64,000 bases of DNA from Levilactobacillus enshiensis (GTDB lineage Bacteria; Bacillota; Bacilli; Lactobacillales; Lactobacillaceae): positions 45,256 to 109,255 of the forward strand of contig NZ_SULH01000013.1 of the NCBI RefSeq assembly GCF_007115095.1, written 5' to 3'. Below, piece after piece: positions 8,712 to 18,830 of the stretch (position 1 is the first letter of the stretch; every line of letters starts with the position of its first letter). A program made the position numbers and the translations under genes. The notes beneath the pieces were generated by a model. That model was not told the DNA's origin and ran no database searches. It saw only the letters and a list, made by a program, of their open reading frames with translations.

Positions 8712-9479
8712 TTAATTGGCTGAGACGTATTTGAGTAGGCCTCGTTGCCATTCAATGTATGAGATAGCCAGTAATAGACCGGTGACCAGAATCGTCCATA
8801 AAAGGAGCCACGTTGGACGATTATGACCGAATTGAGCCGGAACATTGGTAACGGCCAGTGAAGGGATGACCCACAGAAAAAGTTGTTGGATTATCCGGGG
8901 GTAAATTTTAGCCGGTTGTGCTGAGGCTGTCATCAGGTCCTCTGGCAGACCGTTAAGCGCGGTCAAGCCATCGACCCAAAAGGCGAGCGTCACCATGATC
9001 TGGTTGAGGGCAAAGACAAAGGCGACACCAACGATCACTGCGACCAAATAGAGGAGCAAATTGAGTAGTGTTGGATGCAATTGAGCCAAGATGACACCCT
9101 CAATGATTCCCGTCAGGAGTAACGTGACCAGTGAGGGAAAGTCCACGCGATAACAGGCGTGAAACCAATAGGAATTTACCGGTCGTAGCAGGGAATAGTC
9201 TAAGTTGCCCGATAGAATTTGGTCAGTGAGGTCCTCATGCGCGGCGACAAAAAGGAATTGATAGGCGTAACTAATGATGTTGGCTGTGGTGATGAGGTTG
9301 AGGTAGTCTAAAAAATTCCAACCATAAATGGTAGGGGTAAAGGAAAAGTAAACGCCGCCGGTAATCAAGTCGATACCATAGAATAAGGTGCCAAACAAGG
9401 CGGTTAGAATGGTCGTTACGCGGTAGGTCATGGTTTCCGCCAAACTTTGGGTGACCAACACGCGATAAATTTTGAACAT
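8712..9479 (-). CDS. ABC-2 type exporter permease (DUF990-like), second subunit
   Basis: A 255-residue integral membrane protein with about six hydrophobic segments, starting MFKIYRVLVTQSLAETMTYR. Size, charge pattern and the paired arrangement match the ABC-2/DUF990 permeases that work as a heterodimer with one ATPase, usually as exporters of drugs, lipids or oligosaccharides. The start overlaps the stop of the upstream permease gene by one base, so translation is coupled. The substrate cannot be read from the sequence. Confidence 0.82.
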   Translation of the reverse strand: MFKIYRVLVTQSLAETMTYRVTTILTALFGTLFYGIDLITGGVYFSFTPTIYGWNFLDYLNLITTANIISYAYQFLFVAAHEDLTDQILSGNLDYSLLRPVNSYWFHACYRVDFPSLVTLLLTGIIEGVILAQLHPTLLNLLLYLVAVIVGVAFVFALNQIMVTLAFWVDGLTALNGLPEDLMTASAQPAKIYPRIIQQLFLWVIPSLAVTNVPAQFGHNRPTWLLLWTILVTGLLLAISYIEWQRGLLKYVSAN

Positions 9480-10255
9480 TAGCTACCTACCCCCTCATAA
9501 GAATGGATGCCGCGCTGCCAGGTTAGTTTGAGAATTGCCAGGGCAACGACGGTCCAGATGATGGCCCAGCCAGTGGCGATCGCAATTTGGTAAAGTGAAA
9601 GTTTTCCTAAAAGTAGCAAAGTCAGCTGATTGCCGGCCAGGGAAAAAGGGTTGTAGATCAGCCAGGAAACCGCCGATGGCAGGACTTGTAAGGGGAAGGC
9701 CTGTCCTCCCAAAAGTAAGAAGAGTGCACTTAAGACGGGGCGCAACGGCCAAACCTGAACCAGCCAGAAGCTACAGAGACTGATAGCGGTAATTAATAGG
9801 AAAAACATGCCATACGTGATCAGCATGAGCAAGAGGCTGCTAAGCCCATACCGTAGTCCCCGGTGAAAGACGGGACTGACAAGGCCAGTTGTGAGCCCAT
9901 AAACAATGAGATAGGGAATGGCGCGCCCGAAGTAATCCCAGAAGCTCTGAATGAAATAGTTGATGGGACGGATGAGGACGACAGAGAGATTGCCACTGCG
10001 GACCAGGCTGCTAAATTTAAAAATAGGTTCCGCGGAGAAAATCAGCGCTAAGATGTTGACGACAATTAAGTAGATCACCATTTGATTGGGCTGAATACCC
10101 GCAATATTGGAACGGCCGCTAAAGTTATAAACGGCGAGCCACATAAAAATAGCGACTAAGACGTTGATGGCCGTGGTCAATAAGTGCAGAAGCAAGTTTC
10201 CCCGGTAGGCCAACGTGGTCAGCAGGGCATTTTGACAAGTTACCCAATATTTCAT
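9479..10255 (-). CDS. ABC-2 type exporter permease (DUF990-like), first subunit
   Basis: A 258-residue polytopic membrane protein beginning MKYWVTCQNALLTTLAYRGN, with about six hydrophobic stretches. It shares layout with the next gene (a short cytoplasmic start, then paired helices, then a long hydrophobic centre), consistent with a heterodimeric permease. It overlaps the ATPase gene by four bases (ATGA type) and the next permease by one, showing a tight three-gene operon. Substrate unknown. Confidence 0.82.
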   Translation of the reverse strand: MKYWVTCQNALLTTLAYRGNLLLHLLTTAINVLVAIFMWLAVYNFSGRSNIAGIQPNQMVIYLIVVNILALIFSAEPIFKFSSLVRSGNLSVVLIRPINYFIQSFWDYFGRAIPYLIVYGLTTGLVSPVFHRGLRYGLSSLLLMLITYGMFFLLITAISLCSFWLVQVWPLRPVLSALFLLLGGQAFPLQVLPSAVSWLIYNPFSLAGNQLTLLLLGKLSLYQIAIATGWAIIWTVVALAILKLTWQRGIHSYEGVGS

Positions 10256-11220
10256 TGTTTTGGCGCCTCCTCGGAGAAGAGTTGCGTGAGAATGGCGTCC
10301 AGACTCCCATTGCGACGGTTCACACTTAAGATGTGACGTGGGTCGATTGGTAACGCTACGAGTGCCGTGGCGTTCACTTCATAATGTGTGTTGTCTACTT
10401 GTTTGACGTGTGTGGGTAACGGGGCAAGGGGGCCGTCCGTTACAATTTCCAGAATTGGTACGGTGGCATAACGACTGATTAGACCAGTCGTGGTGCCATC
10501 AAAAATCTTCTTGCCGTGGTTAATGACGGCTACCCGTTGCGCCAGCGCTTCGATATCCTTGGTGTTGTGGCTAGTCAGGATGATGGTCATCTGTATGTCG
10601 TGATTTAGCTGTTTCAAGAAGCGATAGATATTGGCTTGACTGCTGACATCAATACCGATCGTCGGTTCATCCAAGAAAAGGATTTCTGGTCGATGGATCA
10701 ACGCACAGATTAGTTCAAACTTGATGCGTTGGCCCAGCGATAGTTTGCGAACGGGAACGTGTAGTTGTGGGGTGACAGCGAGTTCTTTGGTGAGAAACGC
10801 CAGCCAGGAGGTGAATTGATCACGCGGGATGTGGTAGATTTCTCGCAACAGAACCAAAGTGTCCAGTGGGGGGAGATCCCATGCCAATTGACTCTTTTGG
10901 CTAAGCATCACGCCGATTCGTTGCAGAAAGGCGGCGCGCTTGCGAAAGGGAATTTCGTCAGTGAAGAGACGGACGCTACCCGTGTTGGCTGGAAGAATCC
11001 CGGTCATGAGCTTGATTAAGGTCGTTTTGCCGGCCCCATTAGCGCCTAATAGGCCGAGAATCTCGCCCCGGTTCACTTGGAGGGAAACATCCTGAATGGC
11101 GGCAACGGTACTTTTTTGGCGGTGAAACAAGTCATGCCAGGCGCCACTGAAGCCTGATTGCTTGGTAAAGGTGACGTAACTAAAGTCCGTATGAACGATG
11201 GAAATAATGGGTGCAGCCAC
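10252..11220 (-). CDS. ABC transporter ATP-binding protein
   Basis: A 322-residue NatA/DrrA-type ATPase. It has Walker A GANGAGKTT (about residues 59-67), a Q-loop in MLSQKSQ, the signature LSLGQR, Walker B EILFLDEPT and the switch His in LTSHNTKD. About 90 C-terminal residues after the ATPase domain form a small accessory domain common in this subfamily. The start is GTG 11220 with AGGAAG eight bases upstream. With the two permeases it forms a complete exporter. It starts a leftward block divergent from mnmA, separated by 228 bases. Confidence 0.92.
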   Translation of the reverse strand: MAAPIISIVHTDFSYVTFTKQSGFSGAWHDLFHRQKSTVAAIQDVSLQVNRGEILGLLGANGAGKTTLIKLMTGILPANTGSVRLFTDEIPFRKRAAFLQRIGVMLSQKSQLAWDLPPLDTLVLLREIYHIPRDQFTSWLAFLTKELAVTPQLHVPVRKLSLGQRIKFELICALIHRPEILFLDEPTIGIDVSSQANIYRFLKQLNHDIQMTIILTSHNTKDIEALAQRVAVINHGKKIFDGTTTGLISRYATVPILEIVTDGPLAPLPTHVKQVDNTHYEVNATALVALPIDPRHILSVNRRNGSLDAILTQLFSEEAPKQ

Positions 11221-11379
11221 GACTATCGCTTCCTAACTTATGGAAATTTCATTAATATTTAATCTGATTCTAACTATAGTACTGACTAGATGATTTGTCT
11301 ATTTGAAAATGACTAAAGTAGGCGGCATGATGAAAGGAAACGCCAGGCTTGCAAAACGGTTGGAAAATGGGTAAACTAG

Positions 11380-12576
<1,197 letters not shown>

Positions 12577-12582
12577 ATTTAA

Positions 12583-12621
12583 CAGGGCCTTTTCACTTAA
12601 ACGGTGAAGAGGCCCTTTTTG
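12583..12621 (+). terminator. Rho-independent terminator after mnmA
   Basis: AGGGCCTTTTCAC pairs with GTGAAGAGGCCCT around ttaaacg, followed by TTTTT. Confidence 0.92.
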
Positions 12622-13029
12622 TAAGTAACAATTACTTGCTGGAAGTTAACAATCAAGAGAAAATCGAATTTTCTGGCGGAGTTTCTTTGAAATAAGGCAT
12701 AAAACTGGCATAATATATAGGATGTACTTGTGATCGTCTTGCACGATGGCCTCATGGTAATTGACGTGCTTCTCAGCAATGAGGAGCGCGATTTACCGGT
12801 TACCAGGCCAACGGGAGTAGCCGTTAGGACTTCTTGTCGCGACATTGGCGAGCAGTTGGCTGGTTGTTAACACTTCGCCCGTGAGCTGGCGCATACTTGG
12901 TTTCCCCGATTAAATGGGAAGAACACACGCAGAACTGAGTTAGCATAACCGCAGTATTTAAACAAATTGTAGTATCCAAATAATTGATAAGAGTGGCATT
13001 AGAGCGAGCAGAGAAGGGAAGATTATACG
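12622..13029 (+). other. Gene-free interval with a promoter-like pair
   Basis: No convincing coding frame. TTGAAA (12687-12692) and CATAAT (12709-12714) are 16 bases apart, a plausible promoter some 300 bases before the phosphatase gene. The following stretch has short hairpins (ATCGT/ACGAT near 12733; ACGG/CCGT near 12810), so it may be a structured leader or a separate small RNA. No known riboswitch motif was recognised. Confidence 0.35.
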
Positions 13030-13686
13030 TTGAAATTATACTTTATTCGTCACGGGAAGACCCAATGGAATTTGGAGGGGCGTTTCCAAGGAGCCGGGGG
13101 CGACTCACCCTTGCTGACTGAAAGTTACCAACAGATGGTGCAAGTCGGTCATTTTCTACGTGACACGCCGTTTACACACGCCTATGCAAGTCCCATCAAG
13201 CGTGCGCGGGTGACCGCGCGTCGCGTTGTCCGCGAACTTCATCAACGGGTTCCCCTAACATTGATGAGTCGCTTAGAAGAGTTTCACTTGGGCCAAATGG
13301 AAGGCATGGCCTTTGACGACGTTCGGCAGCAGTTTCCAGCTGAATTAGACGCGTTTCGTAACCATCCGGATCAGTACGACGCGGCGACTATCGGTGGGGA
13401 GACCTTTACTGAAGTGATCGACCGGATGACGCCTGCGATTCAGACGATTGTGGCAGCTAATCCACGGCCAACGGACAATGTTTTGGTCGTCAGTCACGGG
13501 GCAGCGCTGAACGCCGAGATTAACGCCTTACTCGGAACACCACTTGCTGATTTGCGGAAACGTGGCGGCATTCGGAATACTAGCGTGACTATTTTGGAAA
13601 CGACTGATGGTCAGCATTTCGACTTGATCGATTGGAATGACACAAGCTTTTTGACGGCCGCGGCAACGCCGACCGATACAATTTAG
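13030..13686 (+). CDS. Histidine phosphatase (phosphoglycerate-mutase-like)
   Basis: A 218-residue member of the histidine phosphatase superfamily. The catalytic RHG motif is at residues 7-9 (YFIRHGKTQWN), the acid in FHLGQMEG and the second catalytic His in VVSHGAALN. Family members include cofactor-dependent phosphoglycerate mutases and broad phosphatases; the overall length and the context (no glycolytic neighbours) favour a phosphatase. The start is TTG 13030 with AAGGGA upstream. The next gene begins ten bases after its stop, so they are likely one unit with the TPR gene and recD2. Confidence 0.88.
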   Translation: MKLYFIRHGKTQWNLEGRFQGAGGDSPLLTESYQQMVQVGHFLRDTPFTHAYASPIKRARVTARRVVRELHQRVPLTLMSRLEEFHLGQMEGMAFDDVRQQFPAELDAFRNHPDQYDAATIGGETFTEVIDRMTPAIQTIVAANPRPTDNVLVVSHGAALNAEINALLGTPLADLRKRGGIRNTSVTILETTDGQHFDLIDWNDTSFLTAAATPTDTI

Positions 13687-13696
13687 GTGATAAATA

Positions 13697-14380
13697 ATGA
13701 CAGATAAAAATGAAAAGAGTCGTGACACAGACAAGCAGCATTCAGAACATTTAGTTCATCAATTAGTACAGCGCATTGATACCCATCCTGGGGATGCCGA
13801 TGCCTATTATGAGTTGGCAACGGTCTTAGTCGACCTAAACTCTTACGCACAGGCAGAGGAGCTATTGATGAAGGCTTTGGGATTGTTTGCAGCCCAAACT
13901 GACGTTGTGGAGAAACTCCGGTATGGGTTGGGTAACGTGTACTATGCGGCGCAGGATTACACGAAGGCAATTCAGCAGTTTGATCAGTTGGGGAGTCAAT
14001 GGAAGGGTGCCGGTTACCTTATGTTAGCGCAGAGCTACATGGCCAACGGGGATCACAAGCGGGCACTGGCTTTTGCTTTAACGGCGTTGACCAGCCAACC
14101 ACAGGATCCGGCAACGTTACAGGTCGTTGCTGAAAACTTATTGGCATTGGGCGATATGGCGCAAGCGGCGCAGTACTATGATCAGGTATTGGCGTTGGAT
14201 CCTAAGAACGGTCGCGCCAATTTTGATCGGGGCTTAGTGGCAATGGTTCAAGGCGAGCCCTATGCGACTTACTTTGATCTGGCCAAGCAACAGGACGCTG
14301 GTTACTTTGAAAAAGGGCAGCAGCGTTTGGCTGACATTGAACGATTTGTGCAAGCGCAACAAGGGAAAACGGACAAGTAA
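13697..14380 (+). CDS. Tetratricopeptide-repeat protein
   Basis: A 227-residue soluble protein made mostly of TPR helices: repeats with A-x-x-Y-x-x-A patterns such as DADAYYELATVLVDLNSYAQ, VYYAAQDYTKAIQQFDQLG and QAAQYYDQVLALDPKNG. TPR arrays mediate protein contacts. No signal peptide or catalytic motif is seen. It is 17 bases upstream of recD2, a neighbourhood also seen in other lactobacilli from memory; the partner is unknown. SD GGTGAT, start ATG. Confidence 0.88.
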   Translation: MTDKNEKSRDTDKQHSEHLVHQLVQRIDTHPGDADAYYELATVLVDLNSYAQAEELLMKALGLFAAQTDVVEKLRYGLGNVYYAAQDYTKAIQQFDQLGSQWKGAGYLMLAQSYMANGDHKRALAFALTALTSQPQDPATLQVVAENLLALGDMAQAAQYYDQVLALDPKNGRANFDRGLVAMVQGEPYATYFDLAKQQDAGYFEKGQQRLADIERFVQAQQGKTDK

Positions 14381-14397
14381 CGAAGGGAGGCAAGCAG

Positions 14398-16956
14398 ATG
14401 GCAACCGAATCACTGGATTTATTTGCAGCGGATAACGCTGGACAAGCCGATTACGTGGTCGGCACCGTCAGTGCGGTCTTCTTTGCCAGTAATGATAGCT
14501 TTTATAAGGTAATGTTGGTCAAGGTATCGGAGACTAGCTTGGATTGGCACGAGGACGAGATCGTCGTGACTGGCAACTTTGCGGACATTAAGGATGACGT
14601 CACGTACCGTTTCACTGGGAAACGCGTTGAGCATCCAAAATATGGTGTCCAGTTTCAGGCCGACAATTATCAAAATGAGACGCCGACTTCTCGCAGTGGG
14701 CTCATTGCCTATTTGAGTGGTGATGACTTTCCGGGATTGGGGAAGAAAACGGCGGAAAAAATTGTCGACGGCCTGGGGACGAACGCCATTGAAAAAATCT
14801 TAAACGATAGCAGTGTCTTGACCCCCCTTGGCCTGTCACCTAAGGTCGTCGCAACGTTGGTGAGTCAGCTCCAGACTAATAATGGAATGGAGCAGATCAT
14901 CATTGGCCTCAACGGCTATGGGTTCGGGAGTACTTTAGCGGCGGCTATCTATAACCGTTACCAGGAGAAAACGTTGGATGTGATTCACGACAATCCTTAC
15001 CAACTGGCCGAGGATATCACCGGGGTCAGCTTTAAGCGCGCCGACCAGATTGCCACGCAGTTAGGCTACGAAGCGGATCGACCGGAACGGTTGCGGGCGG
15101 GGTTGCTCCAGACGCTCAACGACTTGTCGGTGGCTAACGGAGATACGTATACGACGGCCAAGCCACTCTTGAACAATGCTTTGAGTCTGCTTGAGAATTC
15201 GCGGAATGTGCGGCTAAATCCACAGAGTCTCGCGGATCAATTGCTCGAGTTAGCCAAGCAACAGAAGGTCGTTGGCGATGAACAACGCATTTATTTGAAA
15301 TCCTTGTATGATGCAGAATGGCAAATTGCCGAACATCTTCAGCGCTTGCTCCAAGCCGATGACCACCGACCAGAATTTAGCGAAACCGCGATTAAGAAGC
15401 AACTACGCATTGTGGAAAATCAAGCGGACATTGTCTATGACGACTCGCAGACCTCGGCCTTGGCAGCCGCTATTCGCGCCAAGGTGCTCCTCTTGACTGG
15501 TGGGCCGGGGACCGGGAAGACGACGATCATTCGTGGCCTGGTCAATCTGTATGCCCGACTATACGACGTGTCATTGGACATCAATGAGTATAAGGACAAG
15601 CCATTTCCAATTTTATTAGCCGCACCAACTGGTCGGGCCGCCAAACGAATGAGCGAATCGACGGGATTGCCCGCTAGTACGATTCACCGATTGCTGGGGC
15701 TGACGGGTCGGGAAAACGATGCGGATGCGGCGGCAACGAAGGATCTTGAAGGGGGACTCCTGATCATCGACGAAGTTTCGATGGTCGATGTCTACCTCAT
15801 GAAGACATTGTTGCGTGCCGTGCCCGATGGAATGCAGGTTATTTTCGTAGGTGACAAGGATCAACTGCCATCAGTTGGTCCTGGACAGGTTTTCCATGAC
15901 TTGTTGGCTAGCGACCATCTGGACAAGATTCAGTTGGATACGATCTACCGTCAGGGGGATGGGTCGTCGATCATTCCACTGGCTCATGCGATTAAGAAGG
16001 GTCAATTGCCTGCTGACTTTACTAAGAATCAAGCGGATCGCTCATTTATTGCCTGCCACGCGGGTCAGGTGCCCGCCGTGATCGATCAAATCGTTGCCAA
16101 GGCGCATGCCAAGGGCTTTTCGGCCGCCGACATTCAAGTATTGGCGCCAATGTACCGTGGAACAGCCGGTATTGATCGGTTGAACGTCGTTTTGCAGGAC
16201 ATTTTAAATCCGAAGAAGAGCGAGCGGTCAAAGGAAGTTGAATTCCGGAATCAGCATTTTCGAATTGGTGACAAGGTCTTACACCTCGTGAATAGTCCCG
16301 AAAATAACGTCTTTAACGGTGATATTGGGACCATTACGGGAATTGACCTGGCTAGTGACAAACACAGCGAGGTTAAGTCCGATGCCTTAACGATTGCTTT
16401 TGAGCAGACTGAAGTGACCTATTCACGAAATGACTGGAACCGACTGACCTTGGCCTACTGCATGTCGATTCATAAGTCGCAGGGGTCTGAGTTCAAGCTG
16501 GTCATTTTACCAATGGTCAATCAGTATAGTCGGATGCTGCAACGCAACCTGCTGTACACGGCGGTGACACGGGCGGCGGATATGCTGATTTTAATTGGGG
16601 AACCCCAGGCATTTGAGACCTGTGTGACCAATTTGTCGGTCAACCGGCATACGACGTTGACCTTACGAATCCAATCGGTGATCGCACCGGACGAAAAGCC
16701 GGTGCAGTCGCCGGCATCCGCTGATAAAACAACTGAGGCAAAACAACCGGCGACAACGGGCGAGTCACAAGGGAGTGAAGCGAGCGAATCGCCGTCATCA
16801 GCGGAGTCAACATCGGCTGAAATAACGCCAACACCGACCGAACCACAGGATTATCGGTTAACGCCGGAATTGGTTTTGGCTGGGGGGATTGACCCCATGA
16901 TCGGCATGCAGGGCGTCACCCCGCAACAATTTATGCCATCGGCTCAAAATAGCTAG
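14398..16956 (+). CDS. recD2: RecD2-type SF1B DNA helicase
   Basis: A 5'-3' DNA helicase of the RecD2/YrrC family, involved in DNA repair and replication-fork maintenance in bacteria lacking RecBC. The 852-residue protein has an N-terminal OB/HhH region (ending about residue 330, with DDFPGLGKKTAEKIVDGLG as a helix-hairpin-helix), Walker A GGPGTGKTT (about 366-374), GRAAKRM motif Ia, Walker B LLIIDEVSMVD, motif III VGDKDQLPSVG and the C-terminal block SIHKSQGSEF with LLYTAVTRA. A Ser/Glu/Thr-rich low-complexity tail of about 90 residues follows. SD GGGAGG, ATG start. Confidence 0.95.
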   Translation: MATESLDLFAADNAGQADYVVGTVSAVFFASNDSFYKVMLVKVSETSLDWHEDEIVVTGNFADIKDDVTYRFTGKRVEHPKYGVQFQADNYQNETPTSRSGLIAYLSGDDFPGLGKKTAEKIVDGLGTNAIEKILNDSSVLTPLGLSPKVVATLVSQLQTNNGMEQIIIGLNGYGFGSTLAAAIYNRYQEKTLDVIHDNPYQLAEDITGVSFKRADQIATQLGYEADRPERLRAGLLQTLNDLSVANGDTYTTAKPLLNNALSLLENSRNVRLNPQSLADQLLELAKQQKVVGDEQRIYLKSLYDAEWQIAEHLQRLLQADDHRPEFSETAIKKQLRIVENQADIVYDDSQTSALAAAIRAKVLLLTGGPGTGKTTIIRGLVNLYARLYDVSLDINEYKDKPFPILLAAPTGRAAKRMSESTGLPASTIHRLLGLTGRENDADAAATKDLEGGLLIIDEVSMVDVYLMKTLLRAVPDGMQVIFVGDKDQLPSVGPGQVFHDLLASDHLDKIQLDTIYRQGDGSSIIPLAHAIKKGQLPADFTKNQADRSFIACHAGQVPAVIDQIVAKAHAKGFSAADIQVLAPMYRGTAGIDRLNVVLQDILNPKKSERSKEVEFRNQHFRIGDKVLHLVNSPENNVFNGDIGTITGIDLASDKHSEVKSDALTIAFEQTEVTYSRNDWNRLTLAYCMSIHKSQGSEFKLVILPMVNQYSRMLQRNLLYTAVTRAADMLILIGEPQAFETCVTNLSVNRHTTLTLRIQSVIAPDEKPVQSPASADKTTEAKQPATTGESQGSEASESPSSAESTSAEITPTPTEPQDYRLTPELVLAGGIDPMIGMQGVTPQQFMPSAQNS

Positions 16957-17044
16957 CTCAGGCGTTGCGTTTCGTGACAAAGATTGCGATAATATAGACA
17001 GTAAAAATTAACGAATTGTGGGTAATCCCCACTGGGAGGCTGTT

Positions 17045-18028
17045 ATGGCAGAACACGTCGAAGCTGGCAGAATGAAAGTCTTTGCCTTGAACTCAAACCG
17101 ACCACTCGCAGAAAAGATTGCGAAGGCCGCCGGAGTTGAACTGGGAAAAGCAACGATCAAGCACTTTAGTGACGGTGAAATTCAGATCAGTATTGACGAA
17201 AGTATCCGGGGCGATGAATTGTTCATTATTCAATCCGTCTCTGACCCAGTCAACACCAACCTGATGGAGCTTTTGATCATGGTCGATGCAGCACGTCGGG
17301 CAAGTGCGGATAAAATCAACGTAGTCGTTCCGTACTATGGGTACTCACGAGCTGACAGAAAGGCCCGTTCACGGGAGCCCATTACGGCTAAATTGATTGC
17401 ATCACTCATGCAGATGGATGGTGTGAGCCGAGTGATTGCGCTGGACTTACATGCGGCACAGTTACAAGGGTTCTTCGATATCCCGGTTGACCACTTACAA
17501 AGCGACCGGTTGTTGACTAGCTACTTTGAGAACAGTTCCATGGCTGATGAAGACATCGTGGTCGTGGCACCTGATCACGCCGGTGTGAGTCGGGCCCGTC
17601 GATTAGCAGAACTGCTGAGTGCCCCAATTGCCATTATTGACAATCGTGACGATGCCGAAAATGCGGCCCATCCAGAGGCCGTTATCGGGGACGTGAAGGG
17701 GAAGCATGCGATCTTAGTGGATGACATCATTGATACGGCCGTGCGGATTACCATTTCAGCCGATGCCCTCAAGAAGGCCGGTGCAGCAGACGTCTACGCT
17801 TGTGCAACGCACGCGGTCTTGTCTGGGGATGCTACCCAACGAATCAACGATTCCGTTTTGAAAAAAGTAGTCATTACAGACTCCATTCAGTTGCCAGAGG
17901 ACAAACAAAGCGACAAGTTCGTGGTGATGTCCGTGGGCGATTTGTTTGGGAAGGCGATTGACCTGATTTACCATGAAGAACCAGTGGATTCCTTATTCCA
18001 TCCAGCACCCAAGCGTCAGGAACAGTAA
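17045..18028 (+). CDS. prs: Ribose-phosphate pyrophosphokinase (PRPP synthetase), variant
   Basis: Makes PRPP from ribose-5-phosphate and ATP for nucleotide, His and Trp synthesis. The 327-residue protein keeps the class I Prs features: [10 protein letters not shown], the ATP/flexible loop [16 protein letters not shown] and THAVLSGDA. The PRPP-binding loop, normally DDIIDTAGT, reads DDIIDTAVR (residues 226-234), replacing the Gly-Thr that contacts phosphate. This suggests the second, lactobacillar type Prs or altered kinetics. ATG 17045 is preferred (GGGAGG upstream) over in-frame GTG 17018. A -10-like GATAAT lies near 16988. Other prs copies, if any, lie outside the window. Confidence 0.93.
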   Translation: MAEHVEAGRMKVFALNSNRPLAEKIAKAAGVELGKATIKHFSDGEIQISIDESIRGDELFIIQSVSDPVNTNLMELLIMVDAARRASADKINVVVPYYGYSRADRKARSREPITAKLIASLMQMDGVSRVIALDLHAAQLQGFFDIPVDHLQSDRLLTSYFENSSMADEDIVVVAPDHAGVSRARRLAELLSAPIAIIDNRDDAENAAHPEAVIGDVKGKHAILVDDIIDTAVRITISADALKKAGAADVYACATHAVLSGDATQRINDSVLKKVVITDSIQLPEDKQSDKFVVMSVGDLFGKAIDLIYHEEPVDSLFHPAPKRQEQ

Positions 18029-18046
18029 AAATTTTTAAAGTAAACG

Positions 18047-18096
18047 AAAAGCACCGAAACGGTCTGAAAAATCAGATGGTTTCGGTGCTTTTTTAA
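18047..18096. terminator. Terminator between prs and the convergent importer genes
   Basis: AAAAGCACCGAAAC pairs with GTTTCGGTGCTTTT, with an inner TCTGA/TCAGA stem; A-runs on one side and T-runs on the other let it work in both directions. Confidence 0.9.
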
Positions 18097-18121
18097 AACA
18101 GGCAGGACCGGTGTTTTGAAC

Positions 18122-18811
18122 CTATAACAATTTTAAATGTTCCTTAGGTCGGTCGTAGTCCAACCAACGTTCCAACTGATTTTGGCCAGCCGTGATGATG
18201 ACGCAGCAGAGCCAATACAGGATGGCAATCGTGATGTAGATCGTCATGTAATCCTGATTAGCACCAGCGACGATCTTAGCCTGCATGAACATTTCGGTCA
18301 CGGTAATCATGGCTGCGAGCGAGGTTCCCTTGAACATGTCGAGTAAAATGTTGCCGAGGGCGGGAATGCTGATGCGAAAGGCCTGTGGAATGATGATGAA
18401 GCGCATGACCTTGCGATAAGATAGTCCAATCGAATAGGCAGCTTCGTATTGGCCGGGGTCAATGCCCATGAATGCTGAGCGAAAAACCTCGGAGATAAAG
18501 GCCGCGGCACCAATCGTAAACGAGAGAATCGCCGCTGGCATGGCATCTAGACCAAAGCCAAAGTAGATGATAAACAAGACGACCAGCATTGGCACCCCCC
18601 GCATAAAGGAGATGTAAGCACGCGCCAGCCAGTGGAGTGGTTTTATATGACTCAGCTGCGCCAGGGTCAGCAACATGCCTAAGATCGTAGCCAGGACAAA
18701 CGCCATTGCGGTCAAATAGATGGTCATGGGCAGGCCACTTAGAATTTGCGGAATGGATGACCAAGCCAACTGGGCATTAAAAAAGCCGGGAATTGAAACG
18801 TACTTTAACAT
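18122..18811 (-). CDS. Amino-acid ABC transporter permease (His/Glu/Gln family)
   Basis: A 229-residue permease with about five membrane helices and the polar amino-acid permease signature: EVFRSAFMGIDPGQYEAAYSIGLS with the EAA-type coupling motif and PQAFRISIPALGN. It moves an amino acid into the cell together with a lipoprotein receptor and an ATPase. The substrate-binding gene at 18831 is just upstream (19 bases), so the two form an operon. No ATPase gene follows; it ends at the prs-side terminator. The ATPase must be encoded elsewhere or shared. Confidence 0.92.
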   Translation of the reverse strand: MLKYVSIPGFFNAQLAWSSIPQILSGLPMTIYLTAMAFVLATILGMLLTLAQLSHIKPLHWLARAYISFMRGVPMLVVLFIIYFGFGLDAMPAAILSFTIGAAAFISEVFRSAFMGIDPGQYEAAYSIGLSYRKVMRFIIIPQAFRISIPALGNILLDMFKGTSLAAMITVTEMFMQAKIVAGANQDYMTIYITIAILYWLCCVIITAGQNQLERWLDYDRPKEHLKLL

Positions 18812-18830
18812 GGGTGTTCCCCCTCAAGTC

